Assembly: GCA_016200675.1 (NCBI GenBank)
Contig: JACQEH010000153.1
Coordinates: 1-12,320, forward strand
Source of the DNA: Chloroflexota bacterium
Lineage (GTDB): Bacteria > Chloroflexota > Limnocylindria > Limnocylindrales > CSP1-4
DNA: 12,320 bases
Direction of reading: 5' to 3'
Below the pieces are notes generated by a model that was not told where the DNA came from, ran no database searches, and was given only the letters and a program-made list of their open reading frames with translations. This document shows positions 1 through 5,944 of this stretch, piece by piece (the first letter of the stretch is position 1; each line of letters opens with the position of its first letter). Both the position numbers and the translations under genes were made by a program.

Positions 1-118
1 CCGCGACGAGGAGGACCTCGCCCGGCTCAACGGTCAGGTTGATGCCGCGGATCGCGGGCTCGGACGCCCGCCGGTAGCGGAACGTCAGGTCCCGGATCTC
101 GAGGATCGGCTCGGTCAC
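1..118 (-). CDS. ABC transporter ATPase, ECF-type (N-terminal fragment, runs off window)
   Basis: Only the first 39 codons are visible, starting from GTG at 118 and leaving the window before the Walker A motif. The residues LEIRDLTFRYRR, then PAIRGINL and EPGEVLLVA, are the standard first beta-strands and A-loop aromatic (Tyr in FRYRR) of an ABC nucleotide-binding domain just ahead of the P-loop. The 'FRYRR..EPAIRG' form is like energy-coupling-factor (EcfA/CbiO) ATPases, which energise uptake of vitamins or metal ions with a T and an S component. That subclass call rests on N-terminal flavour alone. The start lies 15 bp after the stop of the upstream SAM hydrolase on the same strand, so it is probably the third gene of that operon. 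I see no strong Shine-Dalgarno. Any ABC ATPase family remains possible. Confidence 0.75.
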   Translation of the reverse strand, partial: MTEPILEIRDLTFRYRRASEPAIRGINLTVEPGEVLLVA

Positions 119-133
119 CTGGGCTGGCCGCTG

Positions 134-961
134 TCAGGCCGGGCGGATCCGGACGGGCCGGTCGACGGCGAGCTCGAGGCGCTCGGCGGCGTTGCCCTGG
201 TTGTCGGCGAGGGACAGGTTGCCCTCGGAGTCCTCCATCACCAGCGACGTCCCCTTCGGGACGCTGCCGAACGTCCGCTCCCAGACGGAGACTTCGGTGA
301 CGGCCGGCCGGCCGGCGTGCGCCGGGAAGTCGAGGGCGAGCCGGCGACCGAGCGTCAGGGGACCGACCGCGGCCTCGAGGTCGGCGGTCCGCCCGGCGAA
401 GGTCACGTTGCCGTAGATCATCACGTGGACGACCTCGCTCTCGAGCTCCCCTGGGCGGACGATCGGGCGCGGGAGCTCGAGGCGGGTGAGCGACGCCGGG
501 TCGAGGGCCGGCCCCACGGCCTCGAGCGGCGTGCCGATCGCGAGGTGGGCGGCCATCGGGGCGAAGACGTCGCGGCCGTGGAAGCTGCTCGTGACGACGG
601 GCAGCATGAGGTCGCGGTTCTCGAGGGCGCGGACGGCGACGACACCGCCCAGGCGCTCGGCGACGGGCTGGAGGAGCCCGTTGTCCGGCCCCACCAGGAT
701 GTCGCCCCGGCCGACCCGGATGGCGATCCCCCGGCGCTCCGTGCCGACCCCCGGGTCGACCACCGCCACGTGGATCCCAACGGGCATCCAGGGGAGGGCG
801 AAGAGGAGCGTCGCCGCCCCGTCGCGGATCGAGAAGCGCGGGATCTGGTGGCTGACGTCGATGATGAGGGCGTCGGGTGCGATGCCGTACATGACACCAC
901 GACAGACGGCCGGGGCCGCGGGCCCGAAGTCGGTGGCGAAGGTGATGACGGGACGCGGCAT
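134..961 (-). CDS. SAM hydroxide adenosyltransferase (DUF62, fluorinase-like), paralogue 1
   Basis: A 275-residue protein of normal length for the family that hydrolyses S-adenosylmethionine to adenosine and methionine. Visible motifs are ITFATDFG (residues 6-13), IIDVSH (33-38), VVDPGVGTERR (67-77), VGPDNG (90-95) and SSFHGRD (125-131). The family's Asp-Arg-His water-activating triad falls at D69, R76 and H128, with the spacing known from archaeal members. The C-terminal OB-like domain begins near 175 and ends with an EGNLSLADNQGNAAERL segment. The usual Asp-x-Phe-Gly-Asn substrate loop is altered to MIYGN (181-185), so the Asp is missing. I chose ATG at 961 because the family motif begins five residues later, and because a GAGGAG ribosome site overlapping the upstream stop codon sits in front of it. 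The reading frame stays open upstream to 1120, but that part overlaps paralogue 2. The gap to the upstream gene is 8 bp. Confidence 0.93.
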   Translation of the reverse strand: MPRPVITFATDFGPAAPAVCRGVMYGIAPDALIIDVSHQIPRFSIRDGAATLLFALPWMPVGIHVAVVDPGVGTERRGIAIRVGRGDILVGPDNGLLQPVAERLGGVVAVRALENRDLMLPVVTSSFHGRDVFAPMAAHLAIGTPLEAVGPALDPASLTRLELPRPIVRPGELESEVVHVMIYGNVTFAGRTADLEAAVGPLTLGRRLALDFPAHAGRPAVTEVSVWERTFGSVPKGTSLVMEDSEGNLSLADNQGNAAERLELAVDRPVRIRPA

Positions 962-969
962 GAGACTCC

Positions 970-1800
970 TCAGGCGGGACGGACGGTGACCGGCTGGCCG
1001 GCGCCGACCCCCAGCCTCGCGGCGGCATCGCCCTGGTTGACGGCGAGGGCCAGCTGGCCGAACGAGTTCTCGTAGAGGAGGGCCGACCCGAGCGGCACGT
1101 CGCCGAAGGTCCGGCCCCATGGCACCGTCGTCCGGATGGCCGCACCCCCGGCACCACCGTGGAATGCGAGCTCCAGGGTGCGGCCGGCGGTCAGCGACCC
1201 GATCGCCGCTTCGAGGTCGGCCGGCACCCCGGCAAGTCGAATGTTGCCGAACGAATCGACGAACAGGACGCTCGTCTCGAGGCTGCCCGGCTCGATCCGC
1301 GGGGCCGGGAGCTCGAGCGGCACGAGCTCCTCCACGGCCACCGTCCGGCCGATCGCCTCAAAGGGCGTGCCGATCGCGAGATGGGCGGCCATCGGGGCGA
1401 AGATGTCGCGGCCGTGGAAGGTCGAGCTGGCCCGCGGCAGCATGAGTTCGGCGTTCTCCAGGACGCGCGCCTCGGTCGGGCCGCCGAGGGCGACCGAGGC
1501 CGGCAGGAGGACCCCGTTGTCGGGCCCCACAAGGATGTCGCCACGGGCCGTCCGGATGGCAATGGCCCGTCGGGCCGTGCCGACCCCGGGATCGACGACC
1601 ACCACGTGCACGCCGATCGGCATCCACGGGACTGCCGACCAGAGGAGGTAGGCACCGTCCCGGATGGCGTACTTCCGGACGCTGTGGCTGATGTCAACGA
1701 TCTGGGCATCGCGGGCGATTCCGAGCATCACGCCCCGGCAGATCGCCGGCGCGGACTCCGGGCCGAAGTCGGTCAGGAAGGTGATGACGGGTCGTTCCAT
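970..1800 (-). CDS. SAM hydroxide adenosyltransferase (DUF62, fluorinase-like), paralogue 2
   Basis: A 276-residue member of the same family as its downstream neighbour, roughly 60% identical by eye. Motifs are ITFLTDFG (6-13), IVDISH (34-39), VVDPGVGTARR (68-78), VGPDNG (91-96) and STFHGRD (126-132). The catalytic triad is intact at D70, R77 and H129. Unlike paralogue 1, it keeps the substrate-loop pattern DSFGN (182-186), and its C-terminal domain ends NSFGQLALAVNQG. Known members are trimers with active sites between N- and C-terminal domains of adjacent subunits, so a mixed trimer with paralogue 1 is possible (inference). It is the first gene of a minus-strand unit leading to the second paralogue and an ABC ATPase. 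ATG at 1800 is chosen because family homology begins at once. The preceding 10 bases hold no good Shine-Dalgarno. Confidence 0.93.
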   Translation of the reverse strand: MERPVITFLTDFGPESAPAICRGVMLGIARDAQIVDISHSVRKYAIRDGAYLLWSAVPWMPIGVHVVVVDPGVGTARRAIAIRTARGDILVGPDNGVLLPASVALGGPTEARVLENAELMLPRASSTFHGRDIFAPMAAHLAIGTPFEAIGRTVAVEELVPLELPAPRIEPGSLETSVLFVDSFGNIRLAGVPADLEAAIGSLTAGRTLELAFHGGAGGAAIRTTVPWGRTFGDVPLGSALLYENSFGQLALAVNQGDAAARLGVGAGQPVTVRPA

Positions 1801-1836
1801 CGCCCGGCGATGGTACCCAAGCGCGGCGAATCCAAA

Positions 1837-1863
1837 GCGGCGCCCGGAGGAGGTGGGCGCCGC
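1837..1863 (-). promoter_or_regulatory. Stem-loop in leader of SAM-hydrolase unit
   Basis: A perfect 9-bp inverted repeat (GCGGCGCCC / GGGCGCCGC) encloses a 9-base loop. Read on the minus strand, the loop is ACCTCCTCC and the right arm is followed by TTTGG. It ends 36 bases before the ATG of paralogue 2 and lies after the stop of the small upstream ORF. It could be a weak terminator or attenuator for that ORF, since the T-run is only three bases. It could also be a translational control element, because the loop carries CCTCC, complementary to a Shine-Dalgarno core. The hairpin itself is directly visible; its role is inferred. Confidence 0.45.
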
Positions 1864-1926
1864 CCTGGATGTTCTGCCCGGGCCGAAGGGGGGAGGGCAC
1901 CCGGCCGGGCGGGTCGAAGCGCGAGG

Positions 1927-2175
1927 TCAGCCGGTGGCGACCGCCTCAGTGGGCACGAGGCCGTCGTCGGATCCGAGCCGGCCGCTGCGGCAGAGCTCGC
2001 GGAGGAAGAGCAGGCCGTCGACGTCGGTCAGCCGCCAGGGGCGACCCGGACCGACCTCGATGCCGGAGAGATAGGCCGTCAGGTTGGCGGCCTCACCGGG
2101 GCTGAAGCCCCGCAGCAGCAGCGCGCGATAGGTCTCGCGCGTCGCGGGTGCGTGCCCCTGCGTCGGATCTGCCAT
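1927..2175 (-). CDS. Small unassigned protein (82 aa)
   Basis: I do not recognise a named family. The 82-residue product has an amphipathic helix-turn-helix look: YRALLLRGFSPGEAANLTAYL (about residues 16-36), a short Gly/Pro linker, then WRLTDVDGLLFLREL (47-61) and a charged tail ending near GRLGSDDG. Amino-acid composition is balanced, unlike the Arg/Pro-rich frames opposite. GC-rich third positions support coding. A GGAGG lies 11 bases before the ATG. There is no signal peptide, membrane segment or cysteine pattern suggesting metal binding. It sits 126 bp upstream of the SAM-hydrolase pair on the same strand and diverges from the WYL regulator, with 167 bp between the two starts. It may be a small soluble helical protein or adaptor. 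Function unknown. Confidence 0.6.
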   Translation of the reverse strand: MADPTQGHAPATRETYRALLLRGFSPGEAANLTAYLSGIEVGPGRPWRLTDVDGLLFLRELCRSGRLGSDDGLVPTEAVATG

Positions 2176-2342
2176 GGCCCGAGCGGCCTCCGGTGTGCGT
2201 TCCCGACCGCCGGCTGAGCCCGGTGCGGTTCGGTGAGGTCATGGTCGGTTGGCGGCGGCGGGCGGGCGATGACCCGAGGGTCCTGGTGGCCCTGGTACTT
2301 GCGGCGGCCGGCCCGGGTATCCTCCCGGCAAGGGGAGGTGTC

Positions 2343-3347
2343 ATGGCCGGCTTCGACGACGAGGGCAGCTCGACCACCAAGCGCGACCGCGTGGCGCGCC
2401 TGGCTCGCGTGGTCAGCCTCCTCACCGCCCACCCGGAGGGCATCCGGGCCGAGGACATCGCGGTCCGGCTCGGGATCTCGAAGCGGACGGCCTATCGCGA
2501 CCTGACGGCCCTCGACGGCGAGCTCCAGATGCCGACCTGGTCCGAGGAGGGTCGCTGGGGGATCCTCGAATCGGCCTTCCTGCCGCCCCTCAAGCTGACC
2601 ACGTCGGAGGCCATGGCCGTCTTCCTGGCCGCCCGCCTCATGGTCCGCTACGCGGACAAGTACGACCCTGACCTCGCGTCCGCCTTCGAGAAGCTCTCGA
2701 AGGGCCTCTCGGCGCCCCTGTCCGAGCACGTCGCCCGCTCCCTCGACGTCCTCCAGCGCGCGGCCAAGGCCCCTGCGTTCATCGAGCACGTCCACATGCT
2801 CACCAGGGCCTGGGCGGAGCGCCGCATCGTCGAGATCGAGTACGAGGCCGGCCGCTACGAGGGCCGCGCCCCCGAATCGCGACGGGCGACCGTCCACCCC
2901 TACCTGATCGAGCCCTCGACCCAGACCCACGCCCTCTACCTCATCGGGCACGACGAGGGCCGGAAGGGCCTCAGGACCTTCAAGATCGAGCGGATCCGGG
3001 CCGTCACCGTCACGCCCCGGACGTTCGAACCGCCGGAAGCCGGCTCCATCGAGGCGCTCCTGCGGCGAGCCTGGGACATCATCGCCGACCAGCCGGCGAC
3101 GACCGTCGTCCTGCGCTTCGTGCCCGCGGTCGCCGACCGCGTGGCCGAGACGATCTGGCATCCGAGCCAGGCGATCGAGCGCCAGGACGACGGTTCGCTT
3201 CTGTGGCGGGCGACGGTGGCCGGCACGATCGAGGTCCGGCTGTGGATCCTGTCGTGGGGCGACGAGGTCGAGGTCCTCGAGCCGGCGGGGCTCCGCCACG
3301 ACGTCGCCGCGACCCTCCGTCGCGGGCTGGCCCGGTACGAGGCCTGA
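2343..3347 (+). CDS. WYL-domain transcriptional regulator (HTH-WYL-WCX)
   Basis: A 334-residue DNA-binding regulator of the usual length for the YafY/WYL family. An N-terminal winged helix-turn-helix spans about residues 15-80, with recognition-helix region DIAVRLGISKRTAYRDL (38-54). A linker helical region (85-150) leads to the WYL domain (about 155-225), where VEIEYEAG opens the Sm-like fold. LYLIGHD (199-205) takes the place of the Trp-Tyr-Leu signature, followed by TFKIERIRAV. A C-terminal WCX domain follows (about 254-332), with a Glu/Asp-rich strand WGDEVEVLEP. Known relatives sense nucleic-acid or nucleotide ligands and often repress defence or DNA-repair genes. I chose ATG at 2343 because GGGGAGG lies just 5' and HTH homology begins soon after. 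The frame is open upstream, but that stretch looks non-coding. It lies 4 bp before the HD gene and probably forms one transcript with it. It may autoregulate through the divergent 2176-2342 region. Confidence 0.92.
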   Translation: MAGFDDEGSSTTKRDRVARLARVVSLLTAHPEGIRAEDIAVRLGISKRTAYRDLTALDGELQMPTWSEEGRWGILESAFLPPLKLTTSEAMAVFLAARLMVRYADKYDPDLASAFEKLSKGLSAPLSEHVARSLDVLQRAAKAPAFIEHVHMLTRAWAERRIVEIEYEAGRYEGRAPESRRATVHPYLIEPSTQTHALYLIGHDEGRKGLRTFKIERIRAVTVTPRTFEPPEAGSIEALLRRAWDIIADQPATTVVLRFVPAVADRVAETIWHPSQAIERQDDGSLLWRATVAGTIEVRLWILSWGDEVEVLEPAGLRHDVAATLRRGLARYEA

Positions 3348-3351
3348 GCGC

Positions 3352-4806
3352 GTGCCACGCCATCCCTTCGCGGCGGTCAACCTCATCAGTGACCCGATTC
3401 ACGGCTACGTCGAGCTGACGAAGCGGCTCGCGCCCGACGAGGCCGCGGCGGCCGGCCTGCCGGCCGAGGATGCCGCCGAGGACGATCTCCTCGACAGCGC
3501 CTGGGTCCAGCGCCTGCGGCGGATCAGCCAGCTCCAGAGCGCCCGCTGGGTCTTCCCGACCGCCGAGCACTCGCGCTTCACCCACGGGCTCGGGGTCATG
3601 CACGAGGCCGGCGTCTGGGCCCGATCGCTCTACCCCACCCTGCCGGCGGCGATGGACGGCGCGCCGCTGCCCTCGGAGGGCCTGGTGGTGGAGACGCTCC
3701 GCGTGGCGGGCCTCCTCCATGACGTCGGGCACGGACCGTTCGCCCACTACTTCGACGACCGCGTCCTCGCCGCCTTCCCGGCGCCGCCCGACGCGCGGCG
3801 TCCCGGCGTGAAGTCGCTCTCCCACGAGGACCTGAGTCAGCTCATCATCGAGCGCGAGCTCGGGCCGCTCATCGGCGCGCTGCGGCGGGCTCCCGGCAAC
3901 ACGCCCGAACGCGACGCCTTCGCCGCGAGCGAGTCGATCGATGCGCGCTGGGTCTCCTTCCTCGTCTCGAAGCCGGCCCTCGTCGATCCCTCGATGCCGC
4001 GCTGGGTCCAGGTCCTGCAGCCGCTCCTGTCGGGCGTCTTCACCGTCGACAACCTCGACTACGTCCGGCGCGACGCGTTCTTCACGGGCGTCCAGGTGGG
4101 CATCGACGTCGAGCGCCTGCGGCGCTACGCCTACATCGGGCCGGACGGGCTGACCCTCTACGAATCGGGCGTCCCGGCGCTCGAGGGCTTCCTCGGGGCG
4201 CGGCTGCTCCTCTACCTGCAGGTCTACTTCCATCGCACCGTGCGGGCGATCGACCTGGACCTCGGCGAGGTCTTTGCGCCGTCGATCCGGGCCCTCTTCG
4301 GCGACCGCTCGCCGGTCGAGCGGCTGGCCGGGTACGCCGACCTCGACGAGTACGCGCTCCTGCACCAGGCGGCCCGGTGGTCGCGCGGCGAGGACATCGC
4401 CGCGGCCGGCACGAGCGTGCCCGGCGACGGGCGGGTGGAGGCCGCGATCGCCGACGGCTGGCGAGGGATCCTGCTCCGGCGGCCGCGCTGGCACGTGGAC
4501 GCCGAGGTCCGGGCGGAGTACGAGGCGGGCGCGTTCCCCCAGGCGGTCGTCGACGCCCTCGAATCGGCGGCGAGCGCCCCCCAGGCGGTCGTCGACGCCC
4601 TCGAGGCGGCGGCGAGCGGAGCGACGGGCGCATCCGGGATCCTGGCGGTCGACCTCGCCTCCGTCGACGCCCGCCTGCCCGACGCGGAGGCGGCCCGCAG
4701 GCTGACGATCGAGCGCCGCGATGGGAGCCATCCGGCGCTCTCGGCCGCCCTGCCGCGGATCCCCGGCTACGCCCTCATCGCGCGGCGCTACCGCCGCGAC
4801 CGTTGA
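3352..4806 (+). CDS. HD-superfamily phosphohydrolase, SAMHD1/dGTPase-like (COG1078 type)
   Basis: A 484-residue metal-dependent phosphohydrolase. It opens with ISDPIHGYVEL (12-22), the hallmark start of this family. Then come WVQRLRRISQL (51-61), HSRFTHGLG (73-81, with H78), the HD doublet in LLHDVGHGPFAH (121-132, H123 and D124) and NLDYVRRDAFFTG (234-246), which supplies the distal metal-ligand Asp. Relatives hydrolyse dNTPs or related nucleotides in the cytoplasm. The substrate here cannot be read from sequence. The C-terminal third (about 350-484) is lineage-specific and includes an exact-phase 14-residue duplication (PQAVVDALE..AAS twice). The start is GTG at 3352, 4 bp after the regulator's stop with GAGG nine bases upstream. 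The next in-frame starts would remove the family's N-terminal motif. The stop lies 7 bp from the convergent M23 stop. Confidence 0.92.
   Translation: MPRHPFAAVNLISDPIHGYVELTKRLAPDEAAAAGLPAEDAAEDDLLDSAWVQRLRRISQLQSARWVFPTAEHSRFTHGLGVMHEAGVWARSLYPTLPAAMDGAPLPSEGLVVETLRVAGLLHDVGHGPFAHYFDDRVLAAFPAPPDARRPGVKSLSHEDLSQLIIERELGPLIGALRRAPGNTPERDAFAASESIDARWVSFLVSKPALVDPSMPRWVQVLQPLLSGVFTVDNLDYVRRDAFFTGVQVGIDVERLRRYAYIGPDGLTLYESGVPALEGFLGARLLLYLQVYFHRTVRAIDLDLGEVFAPSIRALFGDRSPVERLAGYADLDEYALLHQAARWSRGEDIAAAGTSVPGDGRVEAAIADGWRGILLRRPRWHVDAEVRAEYEAGAFPQAVVDALESAASAPQAVVDALEAAASGATGASGILAVDLASVDARLPDAEAARRLTIERRDGSHPALSAALPRIPGYALIARRYRRDR
4537..4620 (+). repeat. In-frame 42-bp tandem duplication inside the HD gene
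   Basis: Two adjacent 42-bp units (4537-4578 and 4579-4620) differ at only a few bases and encode PQAVVDALESAASA followed by PQAVVDALEAAASG. The unit length is a multiple of three, so the frame is kept. The duplicated residues would form an extra alanine-rich amphipathic helix turn in the C-terminal region. Confidence 0.9.
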
Positions 4807-4813
4807 CCCGGCC

Positions 4814-5371
4814 TCAGTGGATGCCGGCCACCTCGAGCGGCGGCAGGACCTGGAGCGGATCGATCCTCGCCAGCTCCTCGGTCGGCAGGAGCATGCGGGC
4901 CGCGGCCACGGGGTCGAAGCCGAACGTCGCTGACGTGTCGGGGCTGAAGAGCCCGTAGTGGAGGTGGCAGCCGGTGGCGTGACCGGTGGCGCCCTCCCAG
5001 CCCAGGAAGTCGCCTGCCCGGACCGTGTCCCCCGGCTTCACGGCAACGCCCCGAAAGTGAGCGTAGATGCTCCGATAGCCGTTGCCGTCGTCGATCACGA
5101 CGACGTTCGGAAGCGTCAGCCAGAGCTGCTTCTCGTCCAGCCGGGCGAGGTAGGGCGCCAGGTCCCCGACCCAGCCCATGAACAGGTCGTAGCGGCGTCC
5201 CGCGGCGAGCACCGTGCCGTCATGCGCCGCGACGATCCGGTCGCCGCAGAAGGTCGCCAGGTCGATGCCGTCGTGGAAGGGCAGGCCGTCGACGATCCGG
5301 GAGCCCAGCGGCGTGGGACCGAACGGCAGCGTGAGCCGGGCGCCGTGGATCGGCCAGGCGTAGCCGGTCAA
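4814..5371 (-). CDS. M23 (LytM/lysostaphin-type) zinc metallopeptidase; N-terminal anchor out of frame
   Basis: The product is a Gly-Gly-type endopeptidase domain expected to cut peptidoglycan cross-bridges or stems outside the membrane. Counting from TTG at 5371 (185 aa), HDGID at 33-37 gives the first zinc ligands (HxxxD), YAHF at 103-106 matches the conserved mid-domain His, and GCHLH at 134-138 supplies the HxH motif. All key residues are present. VKPGDTVRAGDFLGWEGATG is classic M23. TTG at 5371 is only the first usable start after the apparent frame change. Immediately upstream, in another frame, lie a membrane segment and a basic tail (see the 5372-5600 entry). The true gene therefore probably began further 5' and has a one-base shift near 5370. 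It shares the strand of the ABC operon and converges on the HD gene with a 7-bp gap. Confidence 0.85.
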   Translation of the reverse strand: MTGYAWPIHGARLTLPFGPTPLGSRIVDGLPFHDGIDLATFCGDRIVAAHDGTVLAAGRRYDLFMGWVGDLAPYLARLDEKQLWLTLPNVVVIDDGNGYRSIYAHFRGVAVKPGDTVRAGDFLGWEGATGHATGCHLHYGLFSPDTSATFGFDPVAAARMLLPTEELARIDPLQVLPPLEVAGIH

Positions 5372-5600
5372 GGCCCAGGACGGCCTGGTGGGTGGGGTCG
5401 CCGACGCCGAGCGGCATCCCGAAGAGGAGGGCGATGCCTGCGATGAGCGCCCCGCTGGCGCGGCCGATCCGAGCCAGGCGCGCGCGGCCGATCCGAGCCA
5501 GCTGCAGGCGGCCGATCCGAGCCAGGCGCGCGCGGCCGATCCGAGCCAGGCGCAGGCGGCCGATCCGAGCCAGGCGCGCGCGGCCGCGGGGTGCTTGCAC
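5372..5600 (-). pseudogene. Out-of-frame N-terminus of the M23 protein: repeat tail plus membrane anchor
   Basis: In the frame starting at GTG 5600, the minus strand reads a basic stretch of five RLARIGR-type octapeptides. It continues into a hydrophobic segment GALIAGIALLFGMPLGVG, then DPTHQAVLG. Third positions in this frame are almost all G/C, and the hydrophobic run has the look of a signal anchor preceded by positive charges. Dropping one base near 5372 joins it directly to LTGYAWPIHG of the peptidase. I read this as the authentic amino terminus separated by a +1 frameshift, caused either by a sequencing or assembly error or by a real mutation. The GTG has no clear Shine-Dalgarno, so the exact start is unknown. 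Confidence 0.55.
5461..5580. repeat. 24-bp tandem repeat, five units
   Basis: Five head-to-tail 24-bp units start with the same 16 bases, CGGCCGATCCGAGCCA, at 5461, 5485, 5509, 5533 and 5557. Only the last 8 bases vary (GGCGCGCG in units 1, 3 and 5; GCTGCAGG in unit 2; GGCGCAGG in unit 4). The unit is a multiple of three, and the minus strand reads R-L-A-R-I-G-R-A/L in the frame that continues into the M23 membrane anchor. A degenerate start of a sixth unit (CGGCCG) follows at 5581. Confidence 0.95.
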
Positions 5601-5794
5601 GCGGGATGTGTACTGCGCTGCGCGGCCGGACGCAAGCGACGTGCGCGGACGCGCGGGAGGCGCGGCACGAATCCGCGTCCACCCGGGGGCCGATGCTCGC
5701 GACGACGTTTCTGCTGCGGGCTCTCGGCCACCCTTGTCTGGCAGGCGCGGAATCCTGCTTCGAGCCGGGTGGCACGTGTGAGGATGCATGTTTT
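5601..5794. other. Intergenic stretch without a convincing gene
   Basis: All open frames here are Arg/Pro/Ala-rich with no motif, poor third-position signal and no ribosome site. It holds the first, shorter copy of the stem-loop at 5660-5678 and is otherwise featureless. It could contain the promoter of the M23 gene, but I cannot point to convincing -35/-10 boxes. Confidence 0.5.
5660..5678. repeat. Stem-loop repeat, copy 1
   Basis: A 5-bp perfect stem (CGCGG at 5661-5665, CCGCG at 5673-5677) surrounds the loop CACGAAT. The loop and inner stem are identical to the two copies at 5852 and 5924, although surrounding sequence differs. Confidence 0.7.
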
Positions 5795-5938
5795 CGCGCC
5801 TGCTGCGCACGACATTCGGCCACGGGCGGCCGGCCAAGCCATCCACGCGGCGGCGCGGCACGAATCCGCGCCTGTCGCGCACGACATTCGGCCGCGGGCG
5901 ACCGGCCAAGCCATCCCCGCGGCGGCGCGGCACGAATC
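5795..5938. repeat. 72-bp direct tandem repeat, two units
   Basis: Units 5795-5866 and 5867-5938 match at about 67 of 72 positions by direct comparison. Each begins CGCGCCTG, passes through ACGACATTCGGCC and CCGGCCAAGCCATCC, and ends at the loop of the stem-loop element. The repeat lies 3' of the ABC operon and 5' of the M23 gene. The 72-bp period keeps frame, but no frame gives a credible protein. Confidence 0.92.
5852..5872. repeat. Stem-loop repeat, copy 2
   Basis: A perfect 7-bp stem (GGCGCGG / CCGCGCC) encloses the 7-base loop CACGAAT. It straddles the junction of the two 72-bp units. Confidence 0.8.
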
Positions 5939-5944
5939 CGCGCC
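5924..5944. repeat. Stem-loop repeat, copy 3
   Basis: It is identical in stem (GGCGCGG / CCGCGCC) and loop (CACGAAT) to copy 2, exactly 72 bp downstream, at the junction between the second 72-bp unit and the 29-bp units. Confidence 0.8.

Noticed and set aside
1801..1926. SAM or SAH riboswitch in front of the SAM hydrolases
   Set aside because: Beyond one hairpin I could not find the conserved cores of the known SAM/SAH riboswitch classes. A covariance-model search would be decisive.
2299..2323. Promoter for the WYL gene: TTGCGG and TATCCT
   Set aside because: The spacing is only 13 bp, well short of the usual 16-18, and both boxes occur easily by chance in this composition.
2079..3386. Long minus-strand open frame opposite the WYL regulator
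   Set aside because: It overlaps a well-supported regulator and has low-complexity shadow composition.
3079..4731. Long open frame on the minus strand opposite the HD gene and the end of the WYL gene
   Set aside because: Its composition is dominated by Arg, Gly, Asp and Glu with no domain, and it fully overlaps two clearly recognisable genes.
5372..5914. Extending the M23 peptidase in its own frame up to about 5914
   Set aside because: That stretch reads Ala/Trp/Gly/Ser repeats and Arg/Pro-rich sequence with poor third-position bias, while the neighbouring frame encodes a credible membrane anchor.
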